From Micromonospora lutea (lineage in GTDB: Bacteria > Actinomycetota > Actinomycetes > Mycobacteriales > Micromonosporaceae), in assembly GCF_016863535.1 (NCBI RefSeq), contig NZ_BOPB01000007.1, forward strand, positions 165,011 to 229,010: a DNA stretch of 64,000 nt. Reading direction: 5' to 3'. Of the stretch, positions 7,322 to 17,248 are shown one piece after another. The notes under the pieces are model-generated. The model was not told the DNA's origin and ran no database searches. It worked only from the letters and a program-made list of their open reading frames with translations. The position numbers were made by a program, and so were the translations under genes. The stretch's first letter is position 1; each line of letters begins with the position of its first letter.

Positions 7322-10144
7322 TCAGCTCTCGTACGCCTGCGGTGACGGGCACGAGCAGACCAGGTTCCGATCGCCATACCCGCCGTCGACCCGACGCACC
7401 GGCGGCCAGTACTTCCCCACCCGGCTCACCCCGGCCGGCCAGGCACCCACCGACCTCGGGTACGGGTGCGGCCAGTCGTCACCGCCGACCATCGCCGCCG
7501 TGTGCGGCGCGTTGGCCAACGGATTGTCCCCGGCCGGCCACTCACCCGAACCCACCTTGTCGATCTCCGCCCGGATGGCGATCATCGCGTCGCAGAACCG
7601 GTCCAGCTCGGCCAGGTCCTCACTCTCGGTCGGCTCCACCATCAACGTCCCCGCCACCGGGAACGACATCGTCGGCGCGTGGAACCCGTAGTCGATGAGC
7701 CGCTTGGCCACGTCGTCGACGCTCACCCCGGTCGCCTTCGTCACCGGCCGCAGATCCAGGATGCACTCGTGGGCGACGAGACCCTTGTTGCCCGCGTACA
7801 ACACCGGGAAGTGCTCCCGCAGCCGCGCCGCCACATAGTTCGCCGCCAGCACCGCCACCCCGGTCGCCCGCGCCAACCCGTCAGCACCCATCATCCGCAG
7901 GTACGCCCACGGAATCGGCAGAATCCCCGCTGAACCGTACCGGGCCGCCGCGATCGCCGGCCGCCCGTCGACCGGCGCACCGGCCGGATCACCCGGCAGG
8001 AACGGCGCCAGATGCGACCGCACCGCCACCGGCCCCACCCCCGGCCCACCGCCACCGTGCGGAATGCAGAACGTCTTGTGCAGGTTCAGGTGCGACACGT
8101 CCGCCCCGAACCGGCCCGGCCGGGCGAACCCGACCAACGCGTTGAGGTTCGCCCCGTCGACGTACACCTGGCCACCCGCGTCGTGGACCTTCGCGCACAG
8201 CGACGCGATACCCGTCTCGTACACCCCGTGGGTCGACGGGTACGTCACCATGATCGCCGCCAGGGTGTCCCGATGCGCGTCGATCTTCGCGTCCAGGTCC
8301 ACCAGATCGACATTGCCGTCATCGTCACAGCCGACCACCACCACCCGCATGCCGGCCATCACCGCGCTGGCCGCGTTGGTGCCGTGCGCCGACGACGGAA
8401 TCAGACACACGTCACGGTGCCGCTCACCCCGACTACGGTGCCACGCCCGAATCGCCAGCAGCCCCGCCAACTCCCCCTGCGAACCGGCGTTGGGCTGCAC
8501 ACTCACCGCGTCGTAGCCGGTGACCTCGGCCAGCCACCCCTCCAACTGGCCGACCAGCTCCCGGTAACCGGCGGTCTGCTCCGCCGGCGCCAACGGATGG
8601 ATGTGCGCGAACTCGGCCCAGCTCACCGGCTCCATCTCCGTGGTGGCGTTGAGCTTCATCGTGCACGACCCCAACGGGATCATGCCCCGGTCCAGGGCGT
8701 AGTCGACGTCCGCCAACCGACGCAGATACCGCAGCATCGCCGTCTCCGAGCGGTGCGCCCGGAACACCGGATGGGTGAGGAAATCGCTGGTGCGGGCCAA
8801 CCCGGCCGGCAACGCCTCAGGCACCTCACCGTTGACCCCGTCGACACCGAACGCCGCCCACACCACCGCCAACTGCTCGACCGTGGTGGTCTCGTCGCAG
8901 GAGACACCGACCCGGTCGGCGTCGACCAGCCGCAGATTCACCCCACGCCGCCGCGCCTCAGCGACCACCTCGGCGGCCCGACCGGGCACCCGCGCCGTCA
9001 CCGTGTCGAAGAACGCCACATCCGCGACATCGACTCCACCGGCACGCAACCCGGCCGCCAACCGGGCCGCCAACCGGTGGGTACGGGCCGCGATCTCCCG
9101 CAGCCCGTCCGGGCCGTGGTAGACGGCGTACATGCCGGCCATCACCGCCAGCAGCACCTGCGCGGTGCAGATGTTACTGGTCGCCTTCTCCCGCCGGATG
9201 TGCTGCTCACGGGTCTGCAGCGCCAACCGGTACGCCGCGGCGCCGGCCGCGTCCCGGGACACCCCGACCAGCCGGCCCGGCAGCATCCGCTCCAGACCCG
9301 CCCGCACCGCCAGATAACCGGCGTGCGGCCCACCGAAGCCCATCGGCACCCCGAACCGCTGGGTGGTGCCGGCGGCGATGTCCGCACCGATCTCCCCCGG
9401 CGGCCGCAGCAACGCCAAGGCCAACAGGTCCGCCGCCACCGTCACCAACGCGCCCACCGCGTGCGCGGCCTCGACCAGCGGCGCATGGTCCCGCACCGCC
9501 CCGGACGCCCCCGGATACTGCAGATGCAGACCGAAGAACTCCGCCGGCAACGGCTCCACGTCCAGATCCAGCACCCGCACCTCGATGCCGAGCGGCTCCG
9601 CCCGCCCGACGATCACCGCGATGGTCTGCGGCAACGCGTCCGCGTCGACCACATACACCCGGCTGCCGTGCTTCGACGCCCGCCGGGCCAACGTCATCGC
9701 CTCCGCAGCCGCGGTGCCCTCGTCGAGCATCGACGCGTTCGCGGTGACCAACCCGGTCAGATCCGACACCATGGTCTGGAAGTTCAGCAGCGCCTCCAGC
9801 CGGCCCTGGCTGATCTCCGGCTGATACGGCGTGTACGCCGTGTACCACGCCGGATTCTCGAACACGTTGCGGCGGATCACCGCCGGAGTGTGGGTACCGT
9901 GATACCCCAACCCGATCATGGAAACGGCCACCGTGTTGCGGGCCGCCAACGCCCGCAACTCCGCCAGCGCCTCCGGCTCAGTGGCCGGCGGCGGCAGATC
10001 AAGCCGGCCGTGCCAGCGGATCACCTCGGGAATCGCCGCGTCCATCAACTCGTCGATCGAGGCGTACCCGACGGCGTCCAACATCCGGCGCTCGTCGTCC
10101 GGGCCGGGACCGATGTGACGGTCGGCGAACTGTTCTGCGGTCAT
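7322..10144 (-). CDS. gcvP: Glycine dehydrogenase (aminomethyl-transferring), P protein
   Basis: A 940-residue pyridoxal-phosphate enzyme that decarboxylates glycine and passes the aminomethyl group to the lipoyl arm of GcvH (encoded about 7 kb away in this window). It has the fused two-domain architecture: an N-terminal half starting FADRHIGPG and a C-terminal half with the PLP lysine in [16 protein letters not shown]. The ATG start is preceded by AGGAG. Upstream lies a glycine riboswitch, which matches the enzyme's substrate. gcvT is not in the window. Confidence 0.97.
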   Translation of the reverse strand: MTAEQFADRHIGPGPDDERRMLDAVGYASIDELMDAAIPEVIRWHGRLDLPPPATEPEALAELRALAARNTVAVSMIGLGYHGTHTPAVIRRNVFENPAWYTAYTPYQPEISQGRLEALLNFQTMVSDLTGLVTANASMLDEGTAAAEAMTLARRASKHGSRVYVVDADALPQTIAVIVGRAEPLGIEVRVLDLDVEPLPAEFFGLHLQYPGASGAVRDHAPLVEAAHAVGALVTVAADLLALALLRPPGEIGADIAAGTTQRFGVPMGFGGPHAGYLAVRAGLERMLPGRLVGVSRDAAGAAAYRLALQTREQHIRREKATSNICTAQVLLAVMAGMYAVYHGPDGLREIAARTHRLAARLAAGLRAGGVDVADVAFFDTVTARVPGRAAEVVAEARRRGVNLRLVDADRVGVSCDETTTVEQLAVVWAAFGVDGVNGEVPEALPAGLARTSDFLTHPVFRAHRSETAMLRYLRRLADVDYALDRGMIPLGSCTMKLNATTEMEPVSWAEFAHIHPLAPAEQTAGYRELVGQLEGWLAEVTGYDAVSVQPNAGSQGELAGLLAIRAWHRSRGERHRDVCLIPSSAHGTNAASAVMAGMRVVVVGCDDDGNVDLVDLDAKIDAHRDTLAAIMVTYPSTHGVYETGIASLCAKVHDAGGQVYVDGANLNALVGFARPGRFGADVSHLNLHKTFCIPHGGGGPGVGPVAVRSHLAPFLPGDPAGAPVDGRPAIAAARYGSAGILPIPWAYLRMMGADGLARATGVAVLAANYVAARLREHFPVLYAGNKGLVAHECILDLRPVTKATGVSVDDVAKRLIDYGFHAPTMSFPVAGTLMVEPTESEDLAELDRFCDAMIAIRAEIDKVGSGEWPAGDNPLANAPHTAAMVGGDDWPHPYPRSVGAWPAGVSRVGKYWPPVRRVDGGYGDRNLVCSCPSPQAYES

Positions 10145-10230
10145 GGGCACTCCTGCGCGGGGCGGGGGGGTCGACAGGTCGGCCCTCCCCCTCTGTCGCA
10201 CCCCACGGGCGCTCCACAGTGCCTGACCCG

Positions 10231-10315
10231 ACGCGGTCCTTCTGCCTGAGAGGTTCCGGGGAGGATTTGCCCCTTCGGCGCCGCCCCGTCTCGCCAGGCG
10301 GTCTCTCCCACGTCG
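10231..10315 (-). promoter_or_regulatory. Glycine riboswitch upstream of gcvP
   Basis: On the minus strand the leader contains GGGAGAGACC, then GCCGAAGGGGCAAA, then CTCTCAGGCAGAAGGACCG, in the order and spacing of one glycine aptamer. It lies about 90 bases upstream of the gcvP start. Glycine riboswitches turn on glycine cleavage genes when glycine is abundant. Only one aptamer is seen rather than the common tandem pair. Confidence 0.9.
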
Positions 10316-10385
10316 GTGTTACCGGCGCGATCAACGCTACCAGCGTGCCCGATGACCCGCACCGAAGCCCCTGACCTGGGACAGG

Positions 10386-11246
10386 TCAGGCACCCACCGG
10401 GCTGGCCACCACCGCCGGCCGCTCGTCGAGCAGCCGGTCGGCCAACGCCGGCAACAGCCGCCCCAACGCCGCCTCCACCCGCAGACACGCGTACCCGTCA
10501 CCGCGGGTCGGCCCCTGGTTGACGATCACCACCGGCACGCCCCGCTTCGCCGCCCGCACCACGAACCGGCGCCCCGACATCACCGTCAACGACGACCCCA
10601 ACACCAACAGCAACCGGGCCCGCTCCACCAGCGCGAAACACGACTGCACCCGCGCCGCCGGCACCGTCTCACCGAAGAAGACCACGTCGGGCTTGAGCAA
10701 CCCGCCGCAGGACACACAGTCGACCGTACGAAACGCCGCCACCTGCTCCTCAGCGAGCTCCACGTCACCGTCAGGGTTGACCGCCACTGACTGCCCACCG
10801 AACCCGGGATTGGCCGCCCGCAGCCGCTCGTCCAACTCCGCCCGAGACATCCGACCCCGGCACCCCAGGCACACCACCTCGTCGAGCCGCCCGTGCAACT
10901 CCGTCACCGCAGGACTACCGGCCGCCGCATGCAACCCGTCGACGTTCTGCGTGATGACGCCGCTCACCAGCCCACCCTGCTGCAGGCGAGCCACCGCCCG
11001 ATGCCCGTCGTTGGGCACCGCCCGGGCGATCAACCGCCACCCCAGATGGCTGCGCGCCCAGTACCGCCGACGTGCCACCGGATCACCCAGAAACGTCTGA
11101 TACGTCATCGGAGTGTGCCGACGAGCGACACCACTGGGCCCCCGATAGTCGGGAATGCCCGACTCGGTGGACAACCCGGCGCCACTGAGCACCACCACCC
11201 CACCGCCGGTCACCAGGTCCGCCAGCGGCTCGATCAGCTCCTGCAC
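10386..11246 (-). CDS. Sir2 family NAD-dependent protein deacylase (sirtuin)
   Basis: A 286-residue sirtuin. Motifs in order: GAGLSTESGIPDYRG (NAD-binding loop), TQNVDGLH, the catalytic histidine in ELHGRLDEVVC, zinc cysteines CLGC and CVSC, KPDVVFFGE, GSSLTV and VNQGPT. It would remove acyl groups from lysines using NAD. A GTG start (VQELIEPLADL) is preferred because a longer frame would run through a perfect hairpin at 11275-11309. No obvious operon partner; the DivIVA-like gene upstream is separated by that hairpin. Confidence 0.92.
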   Translation of the reverse strand: MQELIEPLADLVTGGGVVVLSGAGLSTESGIPDYRGPSGVARRHTPMTYQTFLGDPVARRRYWARSHLGWRLIARAVPNDGHRAVARLQQGGLVSGVITQNVDGLHAAAGSPAVTELHGRLDEVVCLGCRGRMSRAELDERLRAANPGFGGQSVAVNPDGDVELAEEQVAAFRTVDCVSCGGLLKPDVVFFGETVPAARVQSCFALVERARLLLVLGSSLTVMSGRRFVVRAAKRGVPVVIVNQGPTRGDGYACLRVEAALGRLLPALADRLLDERPAVVASPVGA

Positions 11247-11274
11247 CCACCCATCGTGCCCCAGCCCCGCCGAC

Positions 11275-11309
11275 AGCGACGAACGCCACCGTCGGTGGCG
11301 TTCGTCGCT
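11275..11309. terminator. Perfect 35-base palindrome downstream of the DivIVA-like gene
   Basis: Two 17-base arms (AGCGACGAACGCCACCG and its exact complement) flank a single base. The hairpin follows the stop of the DivIVA-like gene (11343) and precedes the sirtuin start (11246), so it probably ends the hemoglobin operon transcript. A perfect palindrome of this length could also be a dimeric protein-binding site. Confidence 0.7.
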
Positions 11310-11342
11310 GGCCACGCGACACCCGCGCCGACAACCCCAGCG

Positions 11343-12059
11343 TCAACGCTGCTGGTGCCGAGGCAACGACCGCGCCGCCCCCGCCGCCGCCGGCTGCGCA
11401 CCGAACCGCTCCACGGTCCGAGCCAACTGCGCACTGCCGTCGTCGAGATGCCGGGCCGCCGCCTGCATGTGCGAAATCATCATCTCGCCGTAGATCCGCA
11501 ACGCCTCCCGCGCGGCCACCCCATCATCGAACGTCGGACCCGCCGTCGCGTGGTAGTCCTGCACCGCCCGCTCCGCCTCCTGACGGGCCTCCTCCACCGC
11601 CGCCCGCACATAGCTCTCGTACTGGGTACGGGCGTACTCGGCGACCCGCCGCGCGTAGTCGTGCGCCTGAGCGATGATCTGCTCGGCCTCCCGCTGCGCC
11701 GCCGACAGCAGATTCACCTCCTTGGCCGCCGGCACCTTCACCGCCGACTCGGCACTCGGGATCACCCCGTGCCGGTGCAACTCCACATGATCGTTGAGCC
11801 GCTCGTTCTCCGCCCGCAGATTCGCCACCTGTGTCGACAGCAGATCCAACTCATCGGCCACCTGCATCCGGAACCGATCCACGTCGGTGTGGTCGTAACC
11901 ACGCCGCCCGAACGACGACGACCCGAACTCCCACCGACGCACCCGGTCGGCGGTCATCCGCACCTGCACACCACCGGCGACCTGCCCACCGTCGTACCTG
12001 CCCACCGGGGCTGTGCTCACCGTACCGGCCCGCCACTCGCGGCCACGAGGCTCACTCAC
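11343..12059 (-). CDS. DivIVA-domain coiled-coil protein
   Basis: A 238-residue protein. Around residues 38-70 is a DivIVA-like N-terminal domain (MTADRVRRWEFG, then GYDHTDVDRFR), followed by a long charged helical region with coiled-coil spacing up to about residue 200. DivIVA proteins bind negatively curved membrane and organise polar growth and septation. The GTG start overlaps the flavohemoglobin-like gene stop by 4 bases. The first 35 residues are unlike DivIVA, so translation could instead begin at the internal ATG (MTADRV). Coupling to hemoglobin genes is unusual. Confidence 0.8.
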   Translation of the reverse strand: MSEPRGREWRAGTVSTAPVGRYDGGQVAGGVQVRMTADRVRRWEFGSSSFGRRGYDHTDVDRFRMQVADELDLLSTQVANLRAENERLNDHVELHRHGVIPSAESAVKVPAAKEVNLLSAAQREAEQIIAQAHDYARRVAEYARTQYESYVRAAVEEARQEAERAVQDYHATAGPTFDDGVAAREALRIYGEMMISHMQAAARHLDDGSAQLARTVERFGAQPAAAGAARSLPRHQQR

Positions 12060-13234
12060 CGGGCACCTCCGGAATCGTCAGAGATGGCGGGACCACCCGC
12101 CGCCGTCCGCCACGAAGCGCCGTACCAGTGCCTACCCAGACCCTCGTGATGCACCTGCCCGGCATGGAAGCCGGACCGAGTCAGGGTCGCCACCGTGTGC
12201 GACACCATGTCATCGGAACCACACACGTACACATGCCGGGACCGCCAGTCACCATCGGCCAGCGCCCGGTCCACCGGAAACACGAACTCCCCCGGCCGGT
12301 TCAGGTCCAACCCCGCCACCTGCGTCACGGTCAGCCACGGGTGGGAGGAAACCAACTTCTCCACCGCGTCACCGTCGTAGAACTCGCTCCGCGAACGCGC
12401 ACCCAGATACACATCGACGCGACGTCGGGAACCCTCCGCGGCCACCTGCTCCACCAACGCCTTCAACGGCGCCCAACCGGTACCACCGGCCAACAGCAGC
12501 AGATCCGCCGAACCAGCCGGACCCAACGTCAACCCGTCACCCACCGGAGCGGCCAGATGCACCTGGTCACCCACCGCGCACCCGTACACCAGCCGCGACG
12601 ACACCGCGCCCCCCGGAGCCGCCCGCACGTGCAACTCCACCGTGCCGTCCGCACGCGGCGCATTCGCCGGGGAGTAGTACCGCCACGCCCGCACCGCCGG
12701 ATGCGACACCCCGATCGACTGGCCCGCGGTGAACGGCAGCAGATACTGCGGACGCAACGTCAACACCGCCACGTCGAACGCCCGCCGCTCGTGCCCCACC
12801 ACCTCCGCCGCCCACCACGGTGGACTCACCGACTCAGCGGCCTGCGCCGCCTCGGTCATCACCTTCGCCACCAGCCCGTACGCCGCCGCCCAGTCCTGCG
12901 CCAACTCGTCGGTCCACTGGTCGGCGAGAAAATGCCGCAGCGTCGCCAGCAACGCCTCCCCCACCGCCGGATAATGCTCCGCCCGCACGGCGAACTTGCG
13001 GTGGTCGACGCCGAGATCCTGCAGGAAACCCACCAGCCGGTCCAACTGGTCCACCTGGGACACGATGTGACCAAGCGCGGTCACCAACCGGTCCCGCTGC
13101 CCCGCCATGTTGGTCGGGAACATCTGCCGGGTCTCCGGATACGCCAGGAACAGCGTGGAATAGAAGTAGAGCGGCACCTGGTCGCCGTGCGCGGCCACCA
13201 ACGACCAGCTCTGCTTGAGCCGGGGCACGTCCAC
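12056..13234 (-). CDS. Flavohemoglobin-like protein (globin plus FAD/NAD reductase)
   Basis: A 392-residue protein. Residues 1-140 form a globin domain with the B10 tyrosine in YFYSTLF, an E7 glutamine in MAGQRDR and the proximal histidine in VDHRKF. The rest is a ferredoxin-reductase-type module with the flavin motif WRYYSPAN, the pyridine nucleotide motif GGTGWAPL and a terminal VYVCGSDDM. The family converts nitric oxide to nitrate with oxygen and NAD(P)H. It starts 2 bases after the truncated hemoglobin stop and overlaps the DivIVA-like gene. NO detoxification is the likely role. Confidence 0.9.
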   Translation of the reverse strand: MDVPRLKQSWSLVAAHGDQVPLYFYSTLFLAYPETRQMFPTNMAGQRDRLVTALGHIVSQVDQLDRLVGFLQDLGVDHRKFAVRAEHYPAVGEALLATLRHFLADQWTDELAQDWAAAYGLVAKVMTEAAQAAESVSPPWWAAEVVGHERRAFDVAVLTLRPQYLLPFTAGQSIGVSHPAVRAWRYYSPANAPRADGTVELHVRAAPGGAVSSRLVYGCAVGDQVHLAAPVGDGLTLGPAGSADLLLLAGGTGWAPLKALVEQVAAEGSRRRVDVYLGARSRSEFYDGDAVEKLVSSHPWLTVTQVAGLDLNRPGEFVFPVDRALADGDWRSRHVYVCGSDDMVSHTVATLTRSGFHAGQVHHEGLGRHWYGASWRTAAGGPAISDDSGGAR

Positions 13235-13236
13235 GT

Positions 13237-13635
13237 TCAGGAACCCGCCTGGTCCCCGCCGACCACCACCTGGTCCTGCACCTGCGCCAGCACCGCCTGC
13301 ACATCGGCGATGATGTCACCCGGCACACCCAGCTGCGTCAACGTCGCCGTCAGATGCTCACCCACCTTGACGTAATGCGCCACCGGAATGTTCAACGGCT
13401 GGTGCGCCGACGCCAGATCCCGCCCGCTGTACTCATTCGGACCACCGAGCACCACCGTCAGCATCAACGCCAGATGCCGACGCTGTCCCACCATCTCCAC
13501 CTCGGAGAAATAACCGGCAAGCTCCGGATCAGCCAGCACCCGGTCGTAGAACAGCTCGACGGCGGCCTTCACCGAAGCCGCCCCGCCGATGCGCTCGTAA
13601 TGCGAGACCGGAGTGGTCTCTTCGGTAACCGTCAC
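13237..13635 (-). CDS. Group I truncated hemoglobin
   Basis: A 132-residue protein of the 2-on-2 globin family. It shows HYERIGG at the start, the B10 tyrosine in ELFYDRV, the GGPNEYSGRDL loop and the proximal heme-ligating histidine in SAHQPLNI. Mycobacterial HbN of this group scavenges nitric oxide. A GTG start is preferred because GGAAGGAAA lies just upstream and because upstream residues are not family-like. It leads the three-gene operon with the flavohemoglobin-like and DivIVA-like genes. Confidence 0.92.
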   Translation of the reverse strand: MTVTEETTPVSHYERIGGAASVKAAVELFYDRVLADPELAGYFSEVEMVGQRRHLALMLTVVLGGPNEYSGRDLASAHQPLNIPVAHYVKVGEHLTATLTQLGVPGDIIADVQAVLAQVQDQVVVGGDQAGS

Positions 13636-13980
13636 AGGTGTTTCCTTCCGTCGTGAGGGGACGCGCGGTGTCAACGCGCGCAACGACGACCCACCGACGG
13701 CGGAACCATCCCACAACAGCAGCAGCCGGCAGACCGAGTCGGACGATAGCGTGCCGCGTTCGACCCGTCACCGCCGGCCCATAGGATTCCCGGCAACAAC
13801 CAGACACGAAGAGTCACAAAACGCCCCAGAATTCTCACCCTGAGGCAATCCCGGAAGCACAGAACGTGATCAACAAGGGTCGGTCGAGCCCACACCCACA
13901 TCACCCTCGACGCTGACCGCGCCGACGACCGCGCACCTCAGTGGACGCGCGCCCTCACCAGCACACCACAGTGGAACGTC
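13636..13980. other. 345-base intergenic region before the hemoglobin operon
   Basis: This gap lies between the MerR gene stop and the truncated hemoglobin start and should contain the operon promoter. The part around 13790-13880 is richer in A and T than its surroundings. I could not fix a clear -35/-10 pair or a recognised NO-sensing regulator site. A short frame at 13671-13904 on the minus strand shows no family resemblance and is not called. Confidence 0.5.
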
Positions 13981-14577
13981 TCAACCCGCCCGCCGCCGGG
14001 CCCGCCGGGCGGCCAACTCGTCGCCCACCGCACCACCCTCGGTGACCTCCGACGCCGCCGGCTCAGCCGACACCGCCGCCGGCTCCGCCGGAAGATGCGA
14101 CAACGAACCCTGGATCTCCTTGAACGCGCCACCGATCGCGATGCCGAACACCCCCTGGCCGCCCTGCAACAGGTCGACCACCTCCTCCGGCGAACGACAC
14201 TCGTACACCGTCGTCCCATCGGAGATCAACGTGATGCCAGCCAGATCATCCACCCCACGCGACCGCAACGCCTCGATCGCCTTCCGGATGTTCTGCAACG
14301 ACACCCCGGCGTCCAACAGCCGCTTCACCACCTTCAACACCACCAGGTCGCGAAACGAATACAACCGCTGAGTCCCGGAACCCGACGCGTCCCGCACACT
14401 CGGCACCACCAGCGACGTACGCGCCCAGTAATCCAACTGGCGGTAGCTGATCCCCACCGCGTGGCAGGCCGTCACACCCCGATACCCCACCGCACCGTCA
14501 CCGTCAGTTGCCGACCCGGGCATCCCAGCCGGCTCACCCGACACCGCACCCCGATCGGAATCCCGCGGCTCGTACAT
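13981..14577 (-). CDS. MerR family regulator (Rv1830-type)
   Basis: A 198-residue protein with a MerR winged-helix domain around residues 30-105 (ISYRQLDYWARTSLVVPS, then RLYSFRDLVVLKVVKRLLDAG) and a C-terminal domain with IRKAIEALRSRGVDDLAGI. It matches in context and sequence type the second MerR gene of the mycobacterial Rv1827-Rv1830 locus, reported to influence cell division. The ATG start is preceded by GGGGAGG. The usual effector-binding cysteines of metal-sensing MerR proteins are absent. Confidence 0.88.
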   Translation of the reverse strand: MYEPRDSDRGAVSGEPAGMPGSATDGDGAVGYRGVTACHAVGISYRQLDYWARTSLVVPSVRDASGSGTQRLYSFRDLVVLKVVKRLLDAGVSLQNIRKAIEALRSRGVDDLAGITLISDGTTVYECRSPEEVVDLLQGGQGVFGIAIGGAFKEIQGSLSHLPAEPAAVSAEPAASEVTEGGAVGDELAARRARRRAG

Positions 14578-14781
14578 CCGGACAACCTCCCCGTCAGTGC
14601 GGTGCCACGCCGGTTCCGGAACGCGCACCCCTCGACACGGCAACCCTATAGCGACCGCCAGGAGTTACCACGGAGAAACCGACGCGACACGCCGCGCATC
14701 GACAGCGATGACCATCACCATCACCGACAGTCACCACCCAGGCGGCGACACACACCCACCGACACCGGCAGGGCCAAGCCC

Positions 14782-15246
14782 TCAGCCGGCAAAATCCTCC
14801 GGACGCACCTGCTCCAGGAACTCCCGGAACTTCTCCACCTCGTCCTCCTGCTCGTCGGGAATCACGATCCCCGCCTCACTGAGGACCTGCTCCGCACAAC
14901 GAATCGGCGCACCCACCCGCAACGCCAAAGCGATCGAATCACTCGGCCGAGCCGAAACCCGCACCCCATCACCGATCAACAGATCAGCGAAGAACACGTT
15001 CTCCTTCAACTCGGTGATCTCCACCGCCCGCAACGGCGCCTTCAACGCCGCCAACACATCCCGCAGAAGATCATGAGTCAACGGACGCGCCGGCTTGACA
15101 CCCTGCTGCTCATAAGCGATCGCCGTCGCCTCGACCGCGCCGATCCAGATCGGCAGATAGCGGTCCCCCTCGACCTCCCTGAGCAGGACGATCGGCTGGT
15201 TACTGGGCAACTCAACCCGAACCCCGACCACGCTCAGCTCGCGCAC
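14782..15246 (-). CDS. Bifunctional nuclease family protein (Rv1829-type)
   Basis: A 154-residue protein of the BFN/DUF151 family: VRELSVVGVRVELPSNQPIVLL, then LPIWIGAVEATAIA and ARPSDSIALALRVGAPI. Plant and bacterial members have been associated with nuclease activity; the function in actinobacteria is unsettled. A GTG start is chosen because GGAGG lies 5 bases upstream. It sits between two MerR genes, as in Mycobacterium and Streptomyces. Confidence 0.9.
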   Translation of the reverse strand: MRELSVVGVRVELPSNQPIVLLREVEGDRYLPIWIGAVEATAIAYEQQGVKPARPLTHDLLRDVLAALKAPLRAVEITELKENVFFADLLIGDGVRVSARPSDSIALALRVGAPIRCAEQVLSEAGIVIPDEQEDEVEKFREFLEQVRPEDFAG

Positions 15247-15419
15247 CGCTGCCTCCGTGTCGTTGTCACCTACGCCGCACCGCGCCCTTCTCTGCACGGT
15301 ACACGGACCGCGACACGACCGTTTCATGCGCTACACGCACCCACGCCCGCGCCAGAAGAGGGGTTACCCCCGCAAGCCTACGCCACTCACCAAGCCGCCG
15401 ATCAGTACGCACACGCACC

Positions 15420-16178
15420 TCACCGCCCCAACGCCGAGCGCAACCCCACCCGCACCAACGCCGCATGCAACTGCTGCGACAACGCCTCCAACTCCCGCGC
15501 CGTCTCCGCCGCCCGCGCCCGCGCCGCCGGATCACTCTGCCGCGCCAACGGCGCCACCAACTGCGCGAACAAACCCACCTCGCGATCCGCCGCCGTCCGG
15601 TAACCCCGCAAATGCCGCGGCTGGAACCCGTACTCCGCCAGACCCGCCACCGCCCGCGCAATGATCAACGCATCGCCGTCATACCACCCCGGCGGATCCG
15701 ACACCACCAGCCCGAGCCGCTCCAACTCACCCAACGTCGACCCGTCCAGCCCACTGCGCGCCACCAACTCGGTACGGTCCAACCGCACCTGCGCCGACTC
15801 ACCCGACGACACCGCGTCACGACCCGGAACCTCACCATCAGGCCCCACCGCCACCAACGCCGGCCGCGACCACTCCGGCGCCTCACCGTCGTCGGCATCC
15901 CAGCGCGCCAACTGCTCCCGGATCACCCGCAACGGCAGATACTGATCCCGCTGCGCGGTCAGCACGAACCGCAACCGCGCCACATCGTCCCAGCCGTACT
16001 TCCGGTAACCCGCCGCCGTTCGTTGCGGCTCCACCAGGCCCTCAGCCTCAAGAAACCGCAACTTCGAAATCGTGACGTCCGGAAAATCCGCCCGCAACTG
16101 AGCCAGCACCTCGCCGATACTCATCAACGGCTGGGCGCCACCCACCCCGGACGGCCTGGAGGCCGCAGGCTCGTTCAC
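15420..16178 (-). CDS. MerR family regulator (FtsR / Rv1828-type)
   Basis: A 252-residue MerR-type protein. The DNA-binding domain spans about residues 18-95 (MSIGEVLAQLRADFPDVTISKLRFLE, GYRKYGWDDVARL), and a long C-terminal part contains a second helix-turn-helix-like region (ELVARSGLDGSTLGELERLG). Corynebacterial FtsR of this family activates ftsZ transcription. The GTG start overlaps the garA stop by 4 bases, so FHA protein and regulator are made together. Confidence 0.88.
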   Translation of the reverse strand: MNEPAASRPSGVGGAQPLMSIGEVLAQLRADFPDVTISKLRFLEAEGLVEPQRTAAGYRKYGWDDVARLRFVLTAQRDQYLPLRVIREQLARWDADDGEAPEWSRPALVAVGPDGEVPGRDAVSSGESAQVRLDRTELVARSGLDGSTLGELERLGLVVSDPPGWYDGDALIIARAVAGLAEYGFQPRHLRGYRTAADREVGLFAQLVAPLARQSDPAARARAAETARELEALSQQLHAALVRVGLRSALGR

Positions 16179-16627
16179 CCCCGGCCGGCCTCACCCTCCG
16201 GGCGCGGACCGGCGATGAACACCACCCGGAACTTGCCGATCTGCACCTCGTCACCGTTGCTCAACGTCGCCGCCTCGACCCGCTCCCGGTTCACGTACGT
16301 GCCGTTCAAACTGCCCACGTCCCGCACCGTGAACGTCCCACCATCCCGGTGGAACTCCGCGTGCCGACGCGACACCGTCACATCGTCGAGGAAGATGTCA
16401 CTGTCCGGATGCCGTCCACTGGTCGTCACATCGTGATCCAACAGGAACCGGGCACCCGCGTTCGGCCCCCGCCGGACCACCAGCAGCGCCATCCCCGGCG
16501 GCAGCGAACCGGACATCCGGCTCGGCACCACATCGGTGTCCGGGCCCTCCAGCGCTTCCTCGAGCGAACCGAGATTGAGCGTCGACGTGACGTCGAGCGG
16601 GGGGAACTCGTCGCCTGGGCGAGTCAT
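16175..16627 (-). CDS. garA: FHA-domain protein (GarA/OdhI-type)
   Basis: A 150-residue protein. The forkhead-associated domain spans about residues 48-130 with RFLLDHDVTTSGRHPDSDIF, VSRRHAEF and GSLNGTYVNRE. In Mycobacterium and Corynebacterium the homolog binds 2-oxoglutarate dehydrogenase and glutamate enzymes, and is switched by serine/threonine kinase phosphorylation of an N-terminal threonine motif. Here the matching segment near residue 13 is DVTSTLNL, so phosphorylation there is an inference. The ATG start has GAGGTGG upstream. Confidence 0.9.
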   Translation of the reverse strand: MTRPGDEFPPLDVTSTLNLGSLEEALEGPDTDVVPSRMSGSLPPGMALLVVRRGPNAGARFLLDHDVTTSGRHPDSDIFLDDVTVSRRHAEFHRDGGTFTVRDVGSLNGTYVNRERVEAATLSNGDEVQIGKFRVVFIAGPRPEGEAGRG

Positions 16628-16846
16628 GGGGACCACCTCACGGAATCTGTTTCGGTCGGCGTCGGGTGACGGCGGGTCTGGCCGCCGGGCTCTCATCCAC
16701 CCGGCGGCTGGCTCTCCGTGCCCCGAAAGGCTGTCCGCGACGCTCAACTAATGGGTTCTCGGTCGACTGGGCGAGCCTAGCCAGCGCCGAAAAGCAGGGC
16801 AACCGGACGCGCGGCAGACACCGCCCCGCCCGCACAGCAAAAACGG

Positions 16847-17242
16847 TCAGCTCTCGGTCAACTCGCGGTACGCATCCGCACTCAACAGCCCGTCCACCAC
16901 CGCCGGATCCGACACAGTGATCTCCACCAGCCAACCCGCACCGTACGGATCGCTGTTGATCACCTCAGGGGTGTCGGTCAGCGCCTCATTGCGCGCCGAC
17001 ACCGTACCCGCCACCGGGGCGTAGAGCTCCGACACACTCTTGGTCGACTCGATCTCACCCAACGACTCACCGGCCGCCACCATCGCGCCCACCTCCGGCA
17101 ACTGCACATACACGATGTCGCCAAGAGCATCCTGCGCGTAATGGGTCACGCCAACCCGGACGGACCCACCGTCCGCAGCAGCCACCCACTCGTGCTCGGC
17201 GGTGTAACGCAGATCCTCAGGAATCACCAGCAGCGTCCTCAT
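16847..17242 (-). CDS. gcvH: Glycine cleavage system H protein
   Basis: A 131-residue lipoyl carrier that shuttles the aminomethyl group between P and T proteins. It shows RYTAEHEWV near the start, DALGDIVYVQLPEVG, and the lipoyl lysine in GEIESTKSVSEL. Start chosen at the ATG giving MRTLLVIPEDLRY; a GTG 12 bases upstream is also in frame and neither has a strong ribosome site. The adjacent garA gene links glycine cleavage with control of the TCA cycle. Confidence 0.95.
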   Translation of the reverse strand: MRTLLVIPEDLRYTAEHEWVAAADGGSVRVGVTHYAQDALGDIVYVQLPEVGAMVAAGESLGEIESTKSVSELYAPVAGTVSARNEALTDTPEVINSDPYGAGWLVEITVSDPAVVDGLLSADAYRELTES

Positions 17243-17248
17243 CCATCG

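Noticed and set aside
8012..10249. Plus-strand open frame of about 745 codons opposite gcvP
   Set aside because: It is Arg/His/Gln-rich with no motif; gcvP on the minus strand is unambiguous.
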